A stretch of 64,000 nucleotides of DNA. Source: Macquaria australasica. Its lineage: Eukaryota > Chordata > Actinopteri > Centrarchiformes > Percichthyidae. Shown one piece after another: positions 30,901 through 43,157 of the stretch. Each line of letters starts with the position of its first letter. Within the stretch, counting starts at the first letter, position 1. The notes below the pieces were generated by a model. That model searched no databases. It saw only the letters and a list, made by a program, of their open reading frames with translations, and was not told the origin of the DNA. A program made the translations under genes and the position numbers. Location: NCBI GenBank assembly GCA_005408345.1, contig SEMN01000223.1:62001-126000 (forward strand), in the 5' to 3' direction.

Positions 30901-32216
30901 TACATGGTTGCCCAACAACCAGATGTCACAGGTTTTTCCAACCAGAACGCATTTGTTATTTTTCTTTACAATTATTTGCTCGACAAAAAAAAAAAAGAGG
31001 CGATTTTCAAAGCATTTATACATACATGACGGCTCAAAGGAAAATGACCAAAAAAACCCAAAGAATCCACAAGTTTGACAAGTCAATTTTTAAACAAGTG
31101 ATATTGTGAAATGCAAACATCAAATAACTGTATTTGCAGTTTGTGTGTAACCACTAACTACACTTTTAGAAAAAGAAATCTAATAATCTCTGAAAATGCA
31201 AATTATTATAATAAATTAAATGACCTTATGTTGTTAAGCTGTTATTGCTTTCATTATATATGGTTTGTGGTCCAGGAATGTTCATTAATTCAAATAAATC
31301 AGCACTAAAGAAGCTTTTAATTGAATGATGATTGAATGATTTTGCATGTTTTGGCCCTTTAACTTAAAAAATTACATTTTAATTAATGAAATCACGTTAT
31401 TCTTTTCTCGATTTATCCCCATTTAATTATTGATGGTTTTTTAAATTTTTTTTTATAAAGGATTTGATTTTGGAAAGAGGAGCTCAAAGTTGACTGAGAC
31501 ACTGAAATGACCTGAAACCAGTGGCAGCTTAGAGGGGAGAAAAATCTGACTGAATGATTGTTCTTTTATTTTACAGGACTGTTTCAGGACTTTGTGTAGG
31601 TTTTTAATTTGACGATGCATCTGTGTAGTTTGCTTGTTCATCAGAAAACAATTAAAACTGATTTGAGCAACATTTTTTGTCTGAAGGCAACACAGAGGAT
31701 CCTGAGCAGGAGGTCAACCCTCTTCAGCAGAGTAAATTTAGTTTAGTGTAGGCAGTAAGAACAAACGTTATTACGAGTCTTAATTCATTCAGATTGAAAC
31801 TAACTCATCGAGTCTTTGGTTCTGTGCTCATTTTGTTCTGCTCTCACTCCTGTAAGTCACCAGCATCGTTTTAACCAAAATCAAAAAGCTGCTCCATCTG
31901 TTCTTTGTATACAGTCTATGGTTGATTATCAGTTAAAACGATGCTAGCTGTAGTGGTTTTTTCCCCCCATTTTCTCAGAAATGCACACAAGCCACCAACA
32001 GTTTATCAAACCCTGCCAGACTGTGACAGACCTCTCCTAAAAGCACGCTGGTTAAATCGTGTCTGGTTGTTAGCAGTTAGCCGTTGTTGCAGGACTTTTG
32101 TTTCTGACAGTTTGTACTCATCATTTCTTCGCAGTAATTCAGTGCAGGTGTGTGGAGGCGGGACTAACGTGAGTGAGAGCTGGAATTTGTCTTCACTATC
32201 ATATCTATCACTTAAC

Positions 32217-32684
32217 TATGGAAGCACATTTCTGCCATGAAAACACAAAATATAGTTTAGAATGACAGAAATAATAAGTCAAAATTATGACAAACTAATC
32301 ATGACTTAGTAAATCATTTTGACTTGCTAAATCAATAAGTAAAAAGGACATAAGACTTTATAGGATTTGACAAATGTACTGTGCCAAGTCAAAATTGCAA
32401 GATTTACAAGGTAAAATTACAGGATACCAACTGAATATGATGAGATACTATGGGCATTTTAAATCAAAATAAGGTTTATCAAGTCAAAAGTACTATCAAA
32501 ATTACAAGATACTAATTTGAAATTGTGACTTTTTAAGTCAAAACCTTTAAATTATAAGCCATAAATTTGATTTACTAAATCAAAAGTTATGAAACAGTAT
32601 AATAATTTTGATTTACCATGGATTATTTATTATTATTTTTATCATTCCTAACTTGTTTCCCCTTGGCAGAAATGGGCTTCCATA
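32217..32684. mobile_element. TIR element with AAGTCAAAATT-type internal minisatellite
   Basis: The ends are inverted copies: TATGGAAGCACATTTCTGCC on the left and GGCAGAAATGGGCTTCCATA on the right. The inside is a degenerate tandem array of AAGTCAAAATTATGA-like units in both orientations. Flanks CTTAAC and CTTAAA suggest an imperfect 6-bp target duplication. Related fragments occur at 33460-33735, 50400-50780 and 53800-53895. Confidence 0.75.
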
Positions 32685-33459
32685 CTTAAACTCCATAAAC
32701 AAGACAGGAACTGTTCGTTGGATTCTCAAACACTTTAAGGCTCATTTAAACTTGCCAAAAAACGTTGTGTCAGGGGTCACAATTTTGTCAATCTGTTACT
32801 ATAGCAACCAGAGGCCACGCCCCACATTTATATATTGTTTTTCCATTCAGAGACATAAATACCAGCAACATTTTATCGTCTGTTTTCTCACCACATAATC
32901 ACACATCCAGTCACATCATCTGTGAGACTACAAAATCTCAAAATGTGAAAAGTATTTAAAGTTACAACTGTTGACTTTGCATCATTCATGTCTCACAACA
33001 TGTCCGAAGTATAAACCAGCCTTGACTATGACTTTAGTATTATTGTCCCAGATATACATGTCAGCTGAGTGTGAAGAAGCAGTGAAGTGTGAGCGCAGCT
33101 TCATCTGTGGATATGAAGTTTATACAGTTGGAGTCACTGAAGAAGAAGAAGTTAGATTTTCATCACAAAATCAATCTTCCTCCATTTGAAATAAAAACCT
33201 GCTCTTACAAATTGACACACAGCACAAAATCAATTCTAAGACCATAATCAATTCAATTAGATTTTCCAGATTTAGTCATTTAAGTGGTGAACTAGACACA
33301 AAGTACAGATACTTTCTTGTGTTACTGCTGCCCAGTGAAAACTCTCTAGGAGTTGAGTTCAGGTTTATCAGATTAGTTTCAAAGGGTTTCATCACGAAGA
33401 AAAAACAGATGACATTTTAGAAATGACAAAAATAACACTATTCACAGTAAATAAAAAAT

Positions 33460-33735
33460 TATTAAATAGTGAGTCATAGCTACCAGAGAGTAAGTCAAAA
33501 TCTTGTCTTAATATCTCATAATTCTGACTTAGTCACAATTAGTCATAATTTTAACGAGAAGTCAAAATTTTGACTTTTTATCTCATAATTTTAACTGAAA
33601 AAGAGACAAAAAGTTAATGTCTTATAATTTTGACTTAATATCCCATCATTTTGATTTACAATGAGTATTTTAACATTTCTAACTGTTTCTGTTTCTCTTT
33701 TTCTTTCTTGGCGCTCCATAGAGTTTCACAGTCCA
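33460..33735. repeat. Related AAGTCAAAATT-type fragment
   Basis: Degenerate units such as GTCAAAATTTTGACTTTTTATC and CTCATAATTTT, followed by a right end TTCTTGGCGCTCCATAGAG that resembles the right end of the element at 32217-32684. Confidence 0.65.
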
Positions 33736-34112
33736 GTGGGCCATAAAACCCTCAGAGGAGCTCAGAATCAGTCAGTTGAAATAAAAACTGGTTTTCACAC
33801 AACAAAAGTAACACAAGTTTTGAATTCAGTCTTCAGAAAAAATACAAATATATTGACAACCCACACCAAGATTTCTGAACATTTCCTCAGACTTCCTCAG
33901 GCTACACAAAGATCATGTGACATGGATAGAGGGATATGACTGGCTCCTGAGCACGCTGCTCTATAGCACCGAGACAAGAGACGTTTACTGCATTGATCGG
34001 TATTACAGGGTTGCTGGTGCTTAATGCTCTGTGTGTTTTAATGTACAACATTTTAGTAAAATTTAATTATAAAGCACTGCTTGGCTCTGCTTGGTCCAGC
34101 TTGTTTGCATAA

Positions 34113-34148
<36 letters not shown>

Positions 34149-34880
34149 GGCACACTGGTCCAGTCAGCGATGAAGTGCACTTCTTTTAAAAACATTTCTT
34201 AAAAATGGACAAAAAACTCCAAAGTCAGTTCCGCCAGACTGCAGTAGTCATCGTCGAGTTAAAAAAGTAAAAAGTAAAAACATCGGGAGGTAAAAATGCT
34301 GAGGGTCAAAGGTCAGCTGGGTTCCTCTTCCTGCTCCTCTCATCTCTGAGGTGATGACAAATCCTTCTGCACACAGGCCACCAAAGGCTCAGATGAACCT
34401 TTGGTACTGAGCTGAATGCTGAAACAGCAAAGCTGAGATAAATTAAAAATGCATCAAGCGCTCCTTTCTTTACTTAATAAACTCCTCACAGTTTTAAATG
34501 CTGTTTCACCTTCTGAAAACCCTTCAGAGGAGTTTATGTCGGGCAGCTCCGGCCTGGTCCAGCTGGTCCGGCTGGTTGTTTGAATACCACACGATCACGG
34601 AGACGCGAGGGACACGTTTGGTCTGAGCTCCACTGAGCCGCCACAGTAGTGGTTTGGGGGAAAAAAAGTAAATATAACTGAAGTTGGATGTATATTTTGG
34701 GAAACAAAAATGTGCTGTGTGCTTTCAATGTTAGACCAGAAGAGGTCCTCCAACTGGGACCCGGTCTGAGTAAACGGGAGTCCCTCCACCTGGGAGCCAA
34801 CTGGGAGGAGACCCACTACCCCCCCAAACTTTAAAACAAGCTCAAACTGGGGTTAGAGTTGCAGGCCGTGGGGTTAAAGG

Positions 34881-37800
34881 TCAGGGTGTGGAGGGCTTGT
34901 GGAGGATGCCCTGCAGGTCCTCTGGTAAGGCCAGGATGACGGCCTCAATGTGGGCCCTCAGTTTGGCCACAGTCCCCGGACGCACCGGCAGCTGCTCCCT
35001 CTCCGCCTGACTCTGCAGCAGAGAGCATTCATCAGTGTTCACACTTTATTACTTTTATAAGTGCTTATCATTACCTGTTAATTTACATTTATATGACGGG
35101 TTTCATATCATAATGCTACAACTAGTAGAAGCAGTAGATTTAAAGGATAATTCTGGTTTATTACAACTTATTTTTGTACTTCTGACGATCATTTCTATCA
35201 GTACTAACAACATGAACTGTGATAAATCAGAATTATCCTTTAACAGCACTGGTAGCAGCTGTAGTGTACTGGTACCAGTACTAGCAATGGCAGTAGTAGC
35301 CCTGGTTTTAGCAATAGCAGTGGTTGTACTAGCATTAAAAGTAGTATAAGTATTAGTAGTAATAGCAGTATGAGCAGCAGTAGTAGTAGTAGTAGCAGCA
35401 GAAGTGTGGGTAGTAGTAGTACTAGTGGATGCAGTACTAGTACTGTATTGGCCCAAATACAAGAGGACATTTATTTTCTGTAAAATATGTTTGAAAAAGT
35501 GGGGTCGTATTTTATTCAAGGACTCGACAATTACATATTCACAACATCGGACAGAACGGAGAGAGTACTGGTTAAACAACATCTCCCACAGAGTGTTGCA
35601 TTATGGATCGTTTGTAGCCTTAATGTTGCGCAACTAGCAACTTTCTTTAAGTCTGTTTATAGTGAGTCTTTTAGAGTTAGTCAGCCCTTTAAGTGTTATG
35701 TTAGCTCAGTTCACCCTACAGCAGTTTCAGGACTTTCACAGACGGTCATGATGAGGAGCTCAGACAGTCTGAGAAATGTTAACAACCATAGAAATGTTTA
35801 TATATATATCAATTATCTGACCTCTTCCATGAGTGAGTGTGTGAGGACGTGGATGATAAACTGGGGCCCGTTTCGCAAAATGTGCAATATGCAGGCTGCA
35901 ACAAATCCAAAGGAACACCATACTTACAAGAGGAGTTGCAAATGTATCTGCAATTTGCAGGTGACAATCAACAGGATTTGCTGGACTGACATCAAAACTG
36001 GAAGTTTACAACAGAACAGCTGCATCTACTGCGTAATGCTGATTCTCTTTAAAAAGGTATAAAATGGAAATGAGAGCGGCCACTTGACTGTAGTTTGATA
36101 TAATTGTTGGTTATTGGTTTATTTAAATGTGACAATACGTGTAAAAGATGTTAAACGTGGTATCTGTCATGTTTTGTTCAAAATGTTTCTTATCTTTAAA
36201 ATGTCTTTTTCCAAAAACAGGTGTTGAAATTGGACGGTCGTCTTATATTTGGGCCAATATGATTATAGATAATTATTAATATAAATTTCAAGCATCAAAA
36301 TGCTATGTATTATTTTTTCTAGCACAAGCAGTAGATTTAACTACTACAGTAGTAGTAATAGTAGCTGTTGCATCACTACTGGAAGCAGCTGTACGGTTAC
36401 TGGTACCAGTACTCAGTTTTACTAGTAGTAGCAGTAGTTGTAGGAGCTGCTATAAAAGTACTAGTACTGACCGAAATCAGTAACAGCAGCAGCAGGCCGT
36501 GTGTTAACAGTAGTAGCGCAGTATTACGCAGCTGTAAATGTAGTATTAGCAGGGGTAATAGTAGTATTAGAGGCAGTATTAGAGGCAGCAGTTGTGGTTG
36601 TAGCAATAGTAGTAATATTATCAGCAGCTGTACAGGTAGTAGAAGTAGAGGCAGCACTAGTATTAGCAGTATAAACAGTAGTAGTGATAGCAGTAGTAGC
36701 AGTAATATTTAGAGTTTATGAGCCTCGGATGAGTTTGTACTGACCAGTTTATCTTTCAGCTTCAGAACCAGATCAACTGTCTCCACCTCGGAGTGCCTCT
36801 GGACTCTCTGCTGCAGGTCCTACAGACAGACAGACAGACAGAGGTATTCAGTCTGACTGTTTGATGGTGCTGGATGGACTTGACTTTGTTTGGTCCACAC
36901 AAAGTCTACAAACTGTGGTCTGATATATTAGCACTGTCACACAGCACAGTTTGGTACAAAATATGTACGACTGATTCAGGCCGGTGGACCCCAACAACTT
37001 GTTAGAAACACAAGTTGCGGACTGGCTGAAAAAGTCTGAAATATCAGTTAGTATTTCAGGTTTACAGCGTCACTCTGACTATCTTCTCCCCCCCTCCCTC
37101 TCCTCCTTCCTTCCTTCCCTCCTCACCTCCTCACACAGCGCCTCAAGGTGCAGAGCCTCCAGTTTCTGGGTCATCTCTCGCCTCCTGTTGCGGAACCAGC
37201 CGTCAAAGTTGGGAGACTTGAGGAAATGCCTTCAGACGCAGAGAAAACCACACAATGCTCAGGATAAGTAACGATTAACTCCAATCACCTCTAGTTTGTC
37301 GTTCTTTTGTTCTGTGTTACTCTACTATCAATCAAAGTCAACGCTTCCTGCTGATGTTTCATATTAAAAGCCGACCAGGAAAGGGAGAGAATTTGCCGTT
37401 TGAGCCTATGTTTGATTTGTAATTTTAAATTATAAAATAGGGGAAATTGTAATAAAGGCGTGTCTCTAATATAAGCCCCCTTCAAATAAAGGCCTGGTTC
37501 TCTCTACAGTTGCCTCGAACACCATTTCAAAAGTCACTGTGGAAAATAGTGTTATGATACAGAGACACAAGGTTACAACACAGGAAATACCTTTCTTTTA
37601 GTTCCAGGGACCTGCAACTTTAACTGTGTGTGTGTGTGTGTGCGTGTACCTGTAGAGTCCTATCCAGTCTCCCTTCAGTCTGGATGTGAGCTGAGGTCCA
37701 GCTTTCTCCAGCGTCTTCATGAAGTCTTGCTGGATGAACGGTCGGAGTTGAGGAGGGCTCTTCCAGGGACTGATGGACTTCTGGAGAGGCATCAGACTGG

Positions 37801-40800
37801 CCACGTACCGTTCCTGTAACACACACACACACGCGCACGCACACACAATGTTTAATTATTTCAGTTCAAGCGGCAGCAGCACGGACTGAGAACATGAAAC
37901 AGTTGATTTACAGCTGTGTTTCTCAGCATGCAGGTTGGGATCCTCCAGAGGGGCCCCAAGAAACTAATAATGAAGTATCTAGTGTACATCAGTCCATGTG
38001 ACGGCGTTTAAAACACTACCGTCGCTGTACAGGTGACTGTGAGACACACAGACAGACACAAAAACTAAACAGCCTCATGTCAATATGAGACCATCTTGAA
38101 AAACTAATTAAAATAAAATAATCATCGGTTCTTACCAGGGGAATGATGAAACTCTGTGTCAGTTCTAAGAAGTAGCGTCGAAGAATTGCATTTTGGGCCG
38201 CCGAGGGTCTCTTCTGTTGAACACCCTGAAAAACAAAAATCATAATTCAATACAATTATCAAACATTAAGCCGTTCTCTCCTTTGTGGGTGAACATTTCC
38301 ACACATTGCAGCAGCCAACTAGCAATGCACAGGAGTAGTGATGCTACTAGTTTAAGTACATTTCTCAGTTGCAGTTTTATAGCAGAGCTATTTTTTTTAT
38401 TGCAAGCCAAATGCTACATCGCTATATTTCATTTTTTATGAAAGAAAAAAAAAAGAACAAACCTTTCTCATTTCACAAAATTTTGGACTCTTTAACTGGA
38501 CTTATATTTCACGTGAGAGGTTAAAGGGAGTCCTGTACTGTAGGTTTTGATATATAATTTAACATCACATTTGACGATGTCACCATGGGCTACAGGAACC
38601 TGTGATAAACTTGAGAAATGGAGCCTATAGTGTCCTTAACATACAACTATAAATCCAACTCTATATCAACTACAAACGCACTGAAAAGGCCCAAAGACTG
38701 ATATCCGGTCTGAGGGATGTAGCCTGGAAAAAGGACAACTCAGATTTGTTGAAACCACTGTAAATGGTGTTACCCCTAAGCAGTTGAATAAAAATATAAA
38801 AAACAAATTGCATGTGTCCTTAAAACAATGTGGGCTGTCAATCAATAAAACAAGTGAAGTCATGAGCAGGACATTGAGGAGAGACCCTGTCTTACCTTCT
38901 GAAGCTGTTTGATGATTTCTTCATCTTTGTTGAGATACGGCTTATATGCAGTGTACACACCTGCAACACACACACACACACACGTGAGGAAACAGAAGCT
39001 CGCCCTGCTTACAGTGTACAGTTCGTCTGACAGCGACTCAACAGCTCCCCCTGGTGCAGAATCTGCTGCCTCATGAAGAGTGAGTTTTGCAGATCAGTTC
39101 TGTGAGTTGCTTCATGTAAAAAATAATAACTACTGAAAAATAAACAAAAAAAAAAATGGACAGTATGAAGTATTTACCAGGTTTAGAGTCCAGAGTTTTG
39201 AGGTTTTTCAGTTTCTTGACTTTCATCTGCTTGGCCATTTCTCCTGAGAGGAGCGGACAGATGAAAGAGGAAAGATCAGTCAGGGGTTTTCTTATGTGTT
39301 ACAGTGGTGAAATATTCAGATCCTTTACTTAAAAGTAGCAATAACAAAATATTCCATTACAAGTAAAAGTCCTGCATTCAAAACCTTACATATGTAAAAG
39401 TACATAAGTATTATCAGCAAAATGTACCAAAAGTAGCATCAAAAGTAAAAGTACTCATTCTGCAGCAAAATGGTCCCTGTCAATGTTTTCCTATAATATA
39501 TTATATCTTTGGATTAATATTACTGCTGCATTAATGTGTATGTTGCATTTTACTACTGTAGATGTTTATCGTAGAGCTCATTTTAACTCCTTTAGTTAGG
39601 TAGTTTAATCTACAGCAGTGCATCATCTTCTATAAGATCATCATGTGTTTGTAGTGTCGCTGTCCTGTGAGAAACGCGTATCTCTAAAAACGTAAACTTT
39701 TCATGAGCTCAGAAAAACAGTCCTGTTTTCAGCTTTGTGACGATGCATTTTCAAACTAATCCAAAGCAATCACCAAATTTGGAGATACATGGTTTTTACT
39801 GGACAGGTAGGTTAGGACCATTTGTAATCTGAAAAGTAACTAAAGCTGTCAGACATAGTGGAGTAAAAAGTACAATATGCCTCTGAGATGTAGTGGAGTA
39901 GAAGCAGAAAGTTGCATAAAATGGAAATACTCAAGTAAAATACAAGTACCTCGAATTTGTACAGTACTTGAGTAAACATACTTAGTTACATTCCACCACT
40001 GTGTGTATATTTAATTTTAAATGGTAACAGTATCTGAACAGGGGCGTCCACATACTTTTGGCCATAGAGCGTACATCTCTGGGGTCATTTCTCAGGCTTA
40101 AGTATAATTGCAAGATTAAGACATTTGTATTTTATTAATTAAAGACAAACATCACATTTGACTGAAGTGGAATATTTTGAAAACGTCTTGACTAGTTTCG
40201 TCTACCTGCTTGCTTCATGTCTCCGATGCGGATGATGTGCGGCCAGTGCTGCAGGGTTTTAGCAAAGAAGGGATTGGTCACTCCCAGAATGACTGACGGC
40301 CTGTAGAAAGAGAGAGAACAGAGAGACAATATTAACTTAGGCAAATACTAACAAATCTCTAAGCACAATTACAGGAGCAAGGAGCCAGATTCAAACAGCA
40401 AACCTCCTGAAGCTTCCTACCACCTTAAACCTCTCAGAGGGTCGAGAGCAATTGTGACTTCAGAGAGTGAGCAGATCTTTATACAGTATTTATCTTTGTG
40501 GGAGTAAAAGTCTCATTTCAGACTGTTGGAACATTTCAACACTGTGATGAACACAAAACTCTCCTGGCTGAATCGTCAGTACAAACAATGAGACGCTGAG
40601 CAGAAAAAATAAATGTCAGCAGAAAAGTCAACTACGAGTCCCAGAGAGCATTGCTTTAAAAACATCCAAACAGAGAGTTGTGACAGCAGAGCTCTGAATC
40701 AACTTCTTAACAAAAATGTAATTTTGTGATATTATTGATGCTTAAATTATATTTAACAGGAGCGTCCCTGTAGCCTTGTGGTCTAAGGTACATGCCATGT

Positions 40801-43113
40801 AATCACAACGTCCCCCTTTACCGACTCTCTCCCAATCTTTCCTGTCAGTTGTGTCAGCTATCGGATGAAGGCAAAAGGCAAAAAAAAAAAGGAGAGATTA
40901 TGATTTTTATTATTTTATTCATGATTTCTATTTATTTGCCTTATATATTTATTTAAAGACAATTTTATGATTTCTTTTTATGTAACAATTTTGTACAAAA
41001 CCATCAGTGCTTTTTTACACACCGATTTCCTTTATATGCTTTGGTTACACAAACGTACAGTATTTAAATATCAGGCCAGTAAAGCAAATTAAAATTGGGA
41101 GCTAGATAGAGAGACAGCGCAAGATTTTTAAATTAAACTTGTTGAAATTGTGTAAAATGGTCCCGTCCAGTATAAACGAGGTGTATGACACACATCAGAA
41201 CAGCCGTGCCTGTTGTTTTCTACGTAAGCACACAACTGTACATGCGGCAGATGCAGATGGGAAATCAGTGACTTGCTGAAGGGCGACATGGTAACTTTCT
41301 GTGCTGGTTCATCGTTACTCACGGCGCCTGCGTCCTGGTGGTGTACTCCTTAAACTCGCTGTCGTGGATGGTGAAGTACGGCCGGAAGTCACTGCAGTAA
41401 CGCAGAGGAGAGATACAGCTGCAGAGAGACAGAGAGAAATCTTGATGTTTGAATAACTTCCATGTGGGGCTTCATGAGCAGAGAGATGCAGATTCACTAA
41501 ATAATGTCAGCATTGAAAGAAAAAAAAAAGTAAAATGTATGACATCGAACCAGTCTGTATCCAGGCATTTCCTACCAAACAGTTCACCAAGAAGTCACAA
41601 TACGTTCAAGACCTTTAAAACTGAATTTAAGATCTGAAATGCTGCATTTAACTTTATTAAAGACATGAAGACATATTTCTAGACATTTACATCTTTTCCA
41701 GGACTTAAAGACACAAATTCAGAATACTTAACATCAAATTTGCTATAAAATGTCAACCTTCTGTACCTGCTGGCACAAAGACCCACCCCTAACCCCCTTC
41801 AACTCACCTGACCAATGCCAGCACGGTATCCGACGACTCCGCTGGCGACGGCGCCATGACGACGAGTGCCTCCCCCAGCAACACCAACTCCCACAGCATC
41901 TGGATGTGGAAGAAGACCGGGTAGAAACACCTGGGGAGAGAGAGAGAATGTGTGGTAAAGGTTCAGAGTGTATATAGGACAGTTTCCCTCCCTACCAGGA
42001 AGCGTAACGGTGACATTACTGCGGGGTTTGCAAAAGTTATTTGTATAGATATAAATATAGACTCAAGTCTTTTCAGGTTGATTTTCACAAAGTTTTGAAA
42101 TTACCTGAAACAGTCCACAACACTGTTGTATGCTTTGGAAAATGTTTGGTTGTAATTCAAGATCTGTAGGACTAAAACATGGAAAAACCCTGATTTAAGA
42201 CAAAAGTGATTTTTGAGGGACTGTAGTGTTCTTATTATTATTATAGTGTTATATTGTCATTCTCCCCGATTTCCCTGCACAAATTATACTGACTGTGCTT
42301 TGCTGAATATCTTTTTTGGACATGAGAACAACTGTAGGCATTACAGACAGATGAGGCTGCCTCAGTGGAGAGCTTACTCGTCTTCACTTGACAAATTGAG
42401 CACACATTTTTAACAGAGCAGGCAGTGTTTTTAGTTTTTGTTGCATCTAGTTTTATTCTTTTCTTTCGGTTCAGTTCTTCCTTTGAGAGCTGCCTGTGAT
42501 AAAGGGCAAAATAAACAAATTAACATGAATGTGAGCAGGAGGTGGTTACTGTTCTTTTTTGACCTAAAATGCAGAATATGCAAATTAACACAACAGGGTG
42601 ACAGTGCTGCAACAAAAAAAACTGTAAAACTGACCTTTTAATAAGAACCATGACTATTCATGCTGGTCACACTGACCCTGTGGGCGAGTTCGGTGAATAA
42701 GGGCACTGACTGTACATCAAGTTTTATTTTGTAGGAAATATCAGTCTTTATTTTGTCCCGTAAAAACTAGATAATCTTTTAGGGAGAAGGTGGTTTTGTC
42801 CACCAGGTGCCAGCAGCTAAAACAGTACTGTCAGAGGGAGAAAAACCTGCCAGTCCAGACTGTGCTCCAATCAGTTACTGCTGCAGTACCACCACTGAAC
42901 AGCAGGCGGGGACAGAGTGCGACACAAGCATGTGGATAGTAAGGAAGGGAAACACCGTGACCTGCAGGTCTCACCTGAAGAGGTCGACTTCGTGGATGGT
43001 TGGGAGCACGATGGACACCTGACTGTCACTCTGAAAAACAGACACACTCCCTATCAGCTGAAATAATCACGTGTTCAATGTACGTTCACACACTTCATAC
43101 AAAAATTAATACA

Positions 43114-43157
<44 letters not shown>

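Larger units (their letters stand above)
27980..34880. other. Gene-poor interval between pentraxin-like and dennd6a 3' ends
   Basis: The two genes converge across about 6.9 kb. It holds pieces of common fish elements (28056-28140; about 28560-29000 with AGCTAAAGAGCCAGATATTTC), a perfect 14-base inverted repeat AGCATCGTTTTAAC (31862-31875 and 31932-31945), the TIR element at 32217-32684 and a related fragment at 33460-33735, and a (GT)n tract near 34116-34147. Part next to 34880 must be dennd6a 3' UTR, but its poly(A) site could not be fixed; ATTAAA on the minus strand at 34037-34042 is one candidate. No coding exon was recognised. Confidence 0.5.

Noticed and set aside
34534..34816. Minus-strand frames of 73-88 codons
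   Set aside because: They are downstream of the dennd6a stop codon within the likely 3' UTR and lack family motifs.
35103..36712. Ser-rich and Leu-rich frames on both strands
   Set aside because: They are products of the TAG/AGC trinucleotide arrays and the inserted element, inside an intron.
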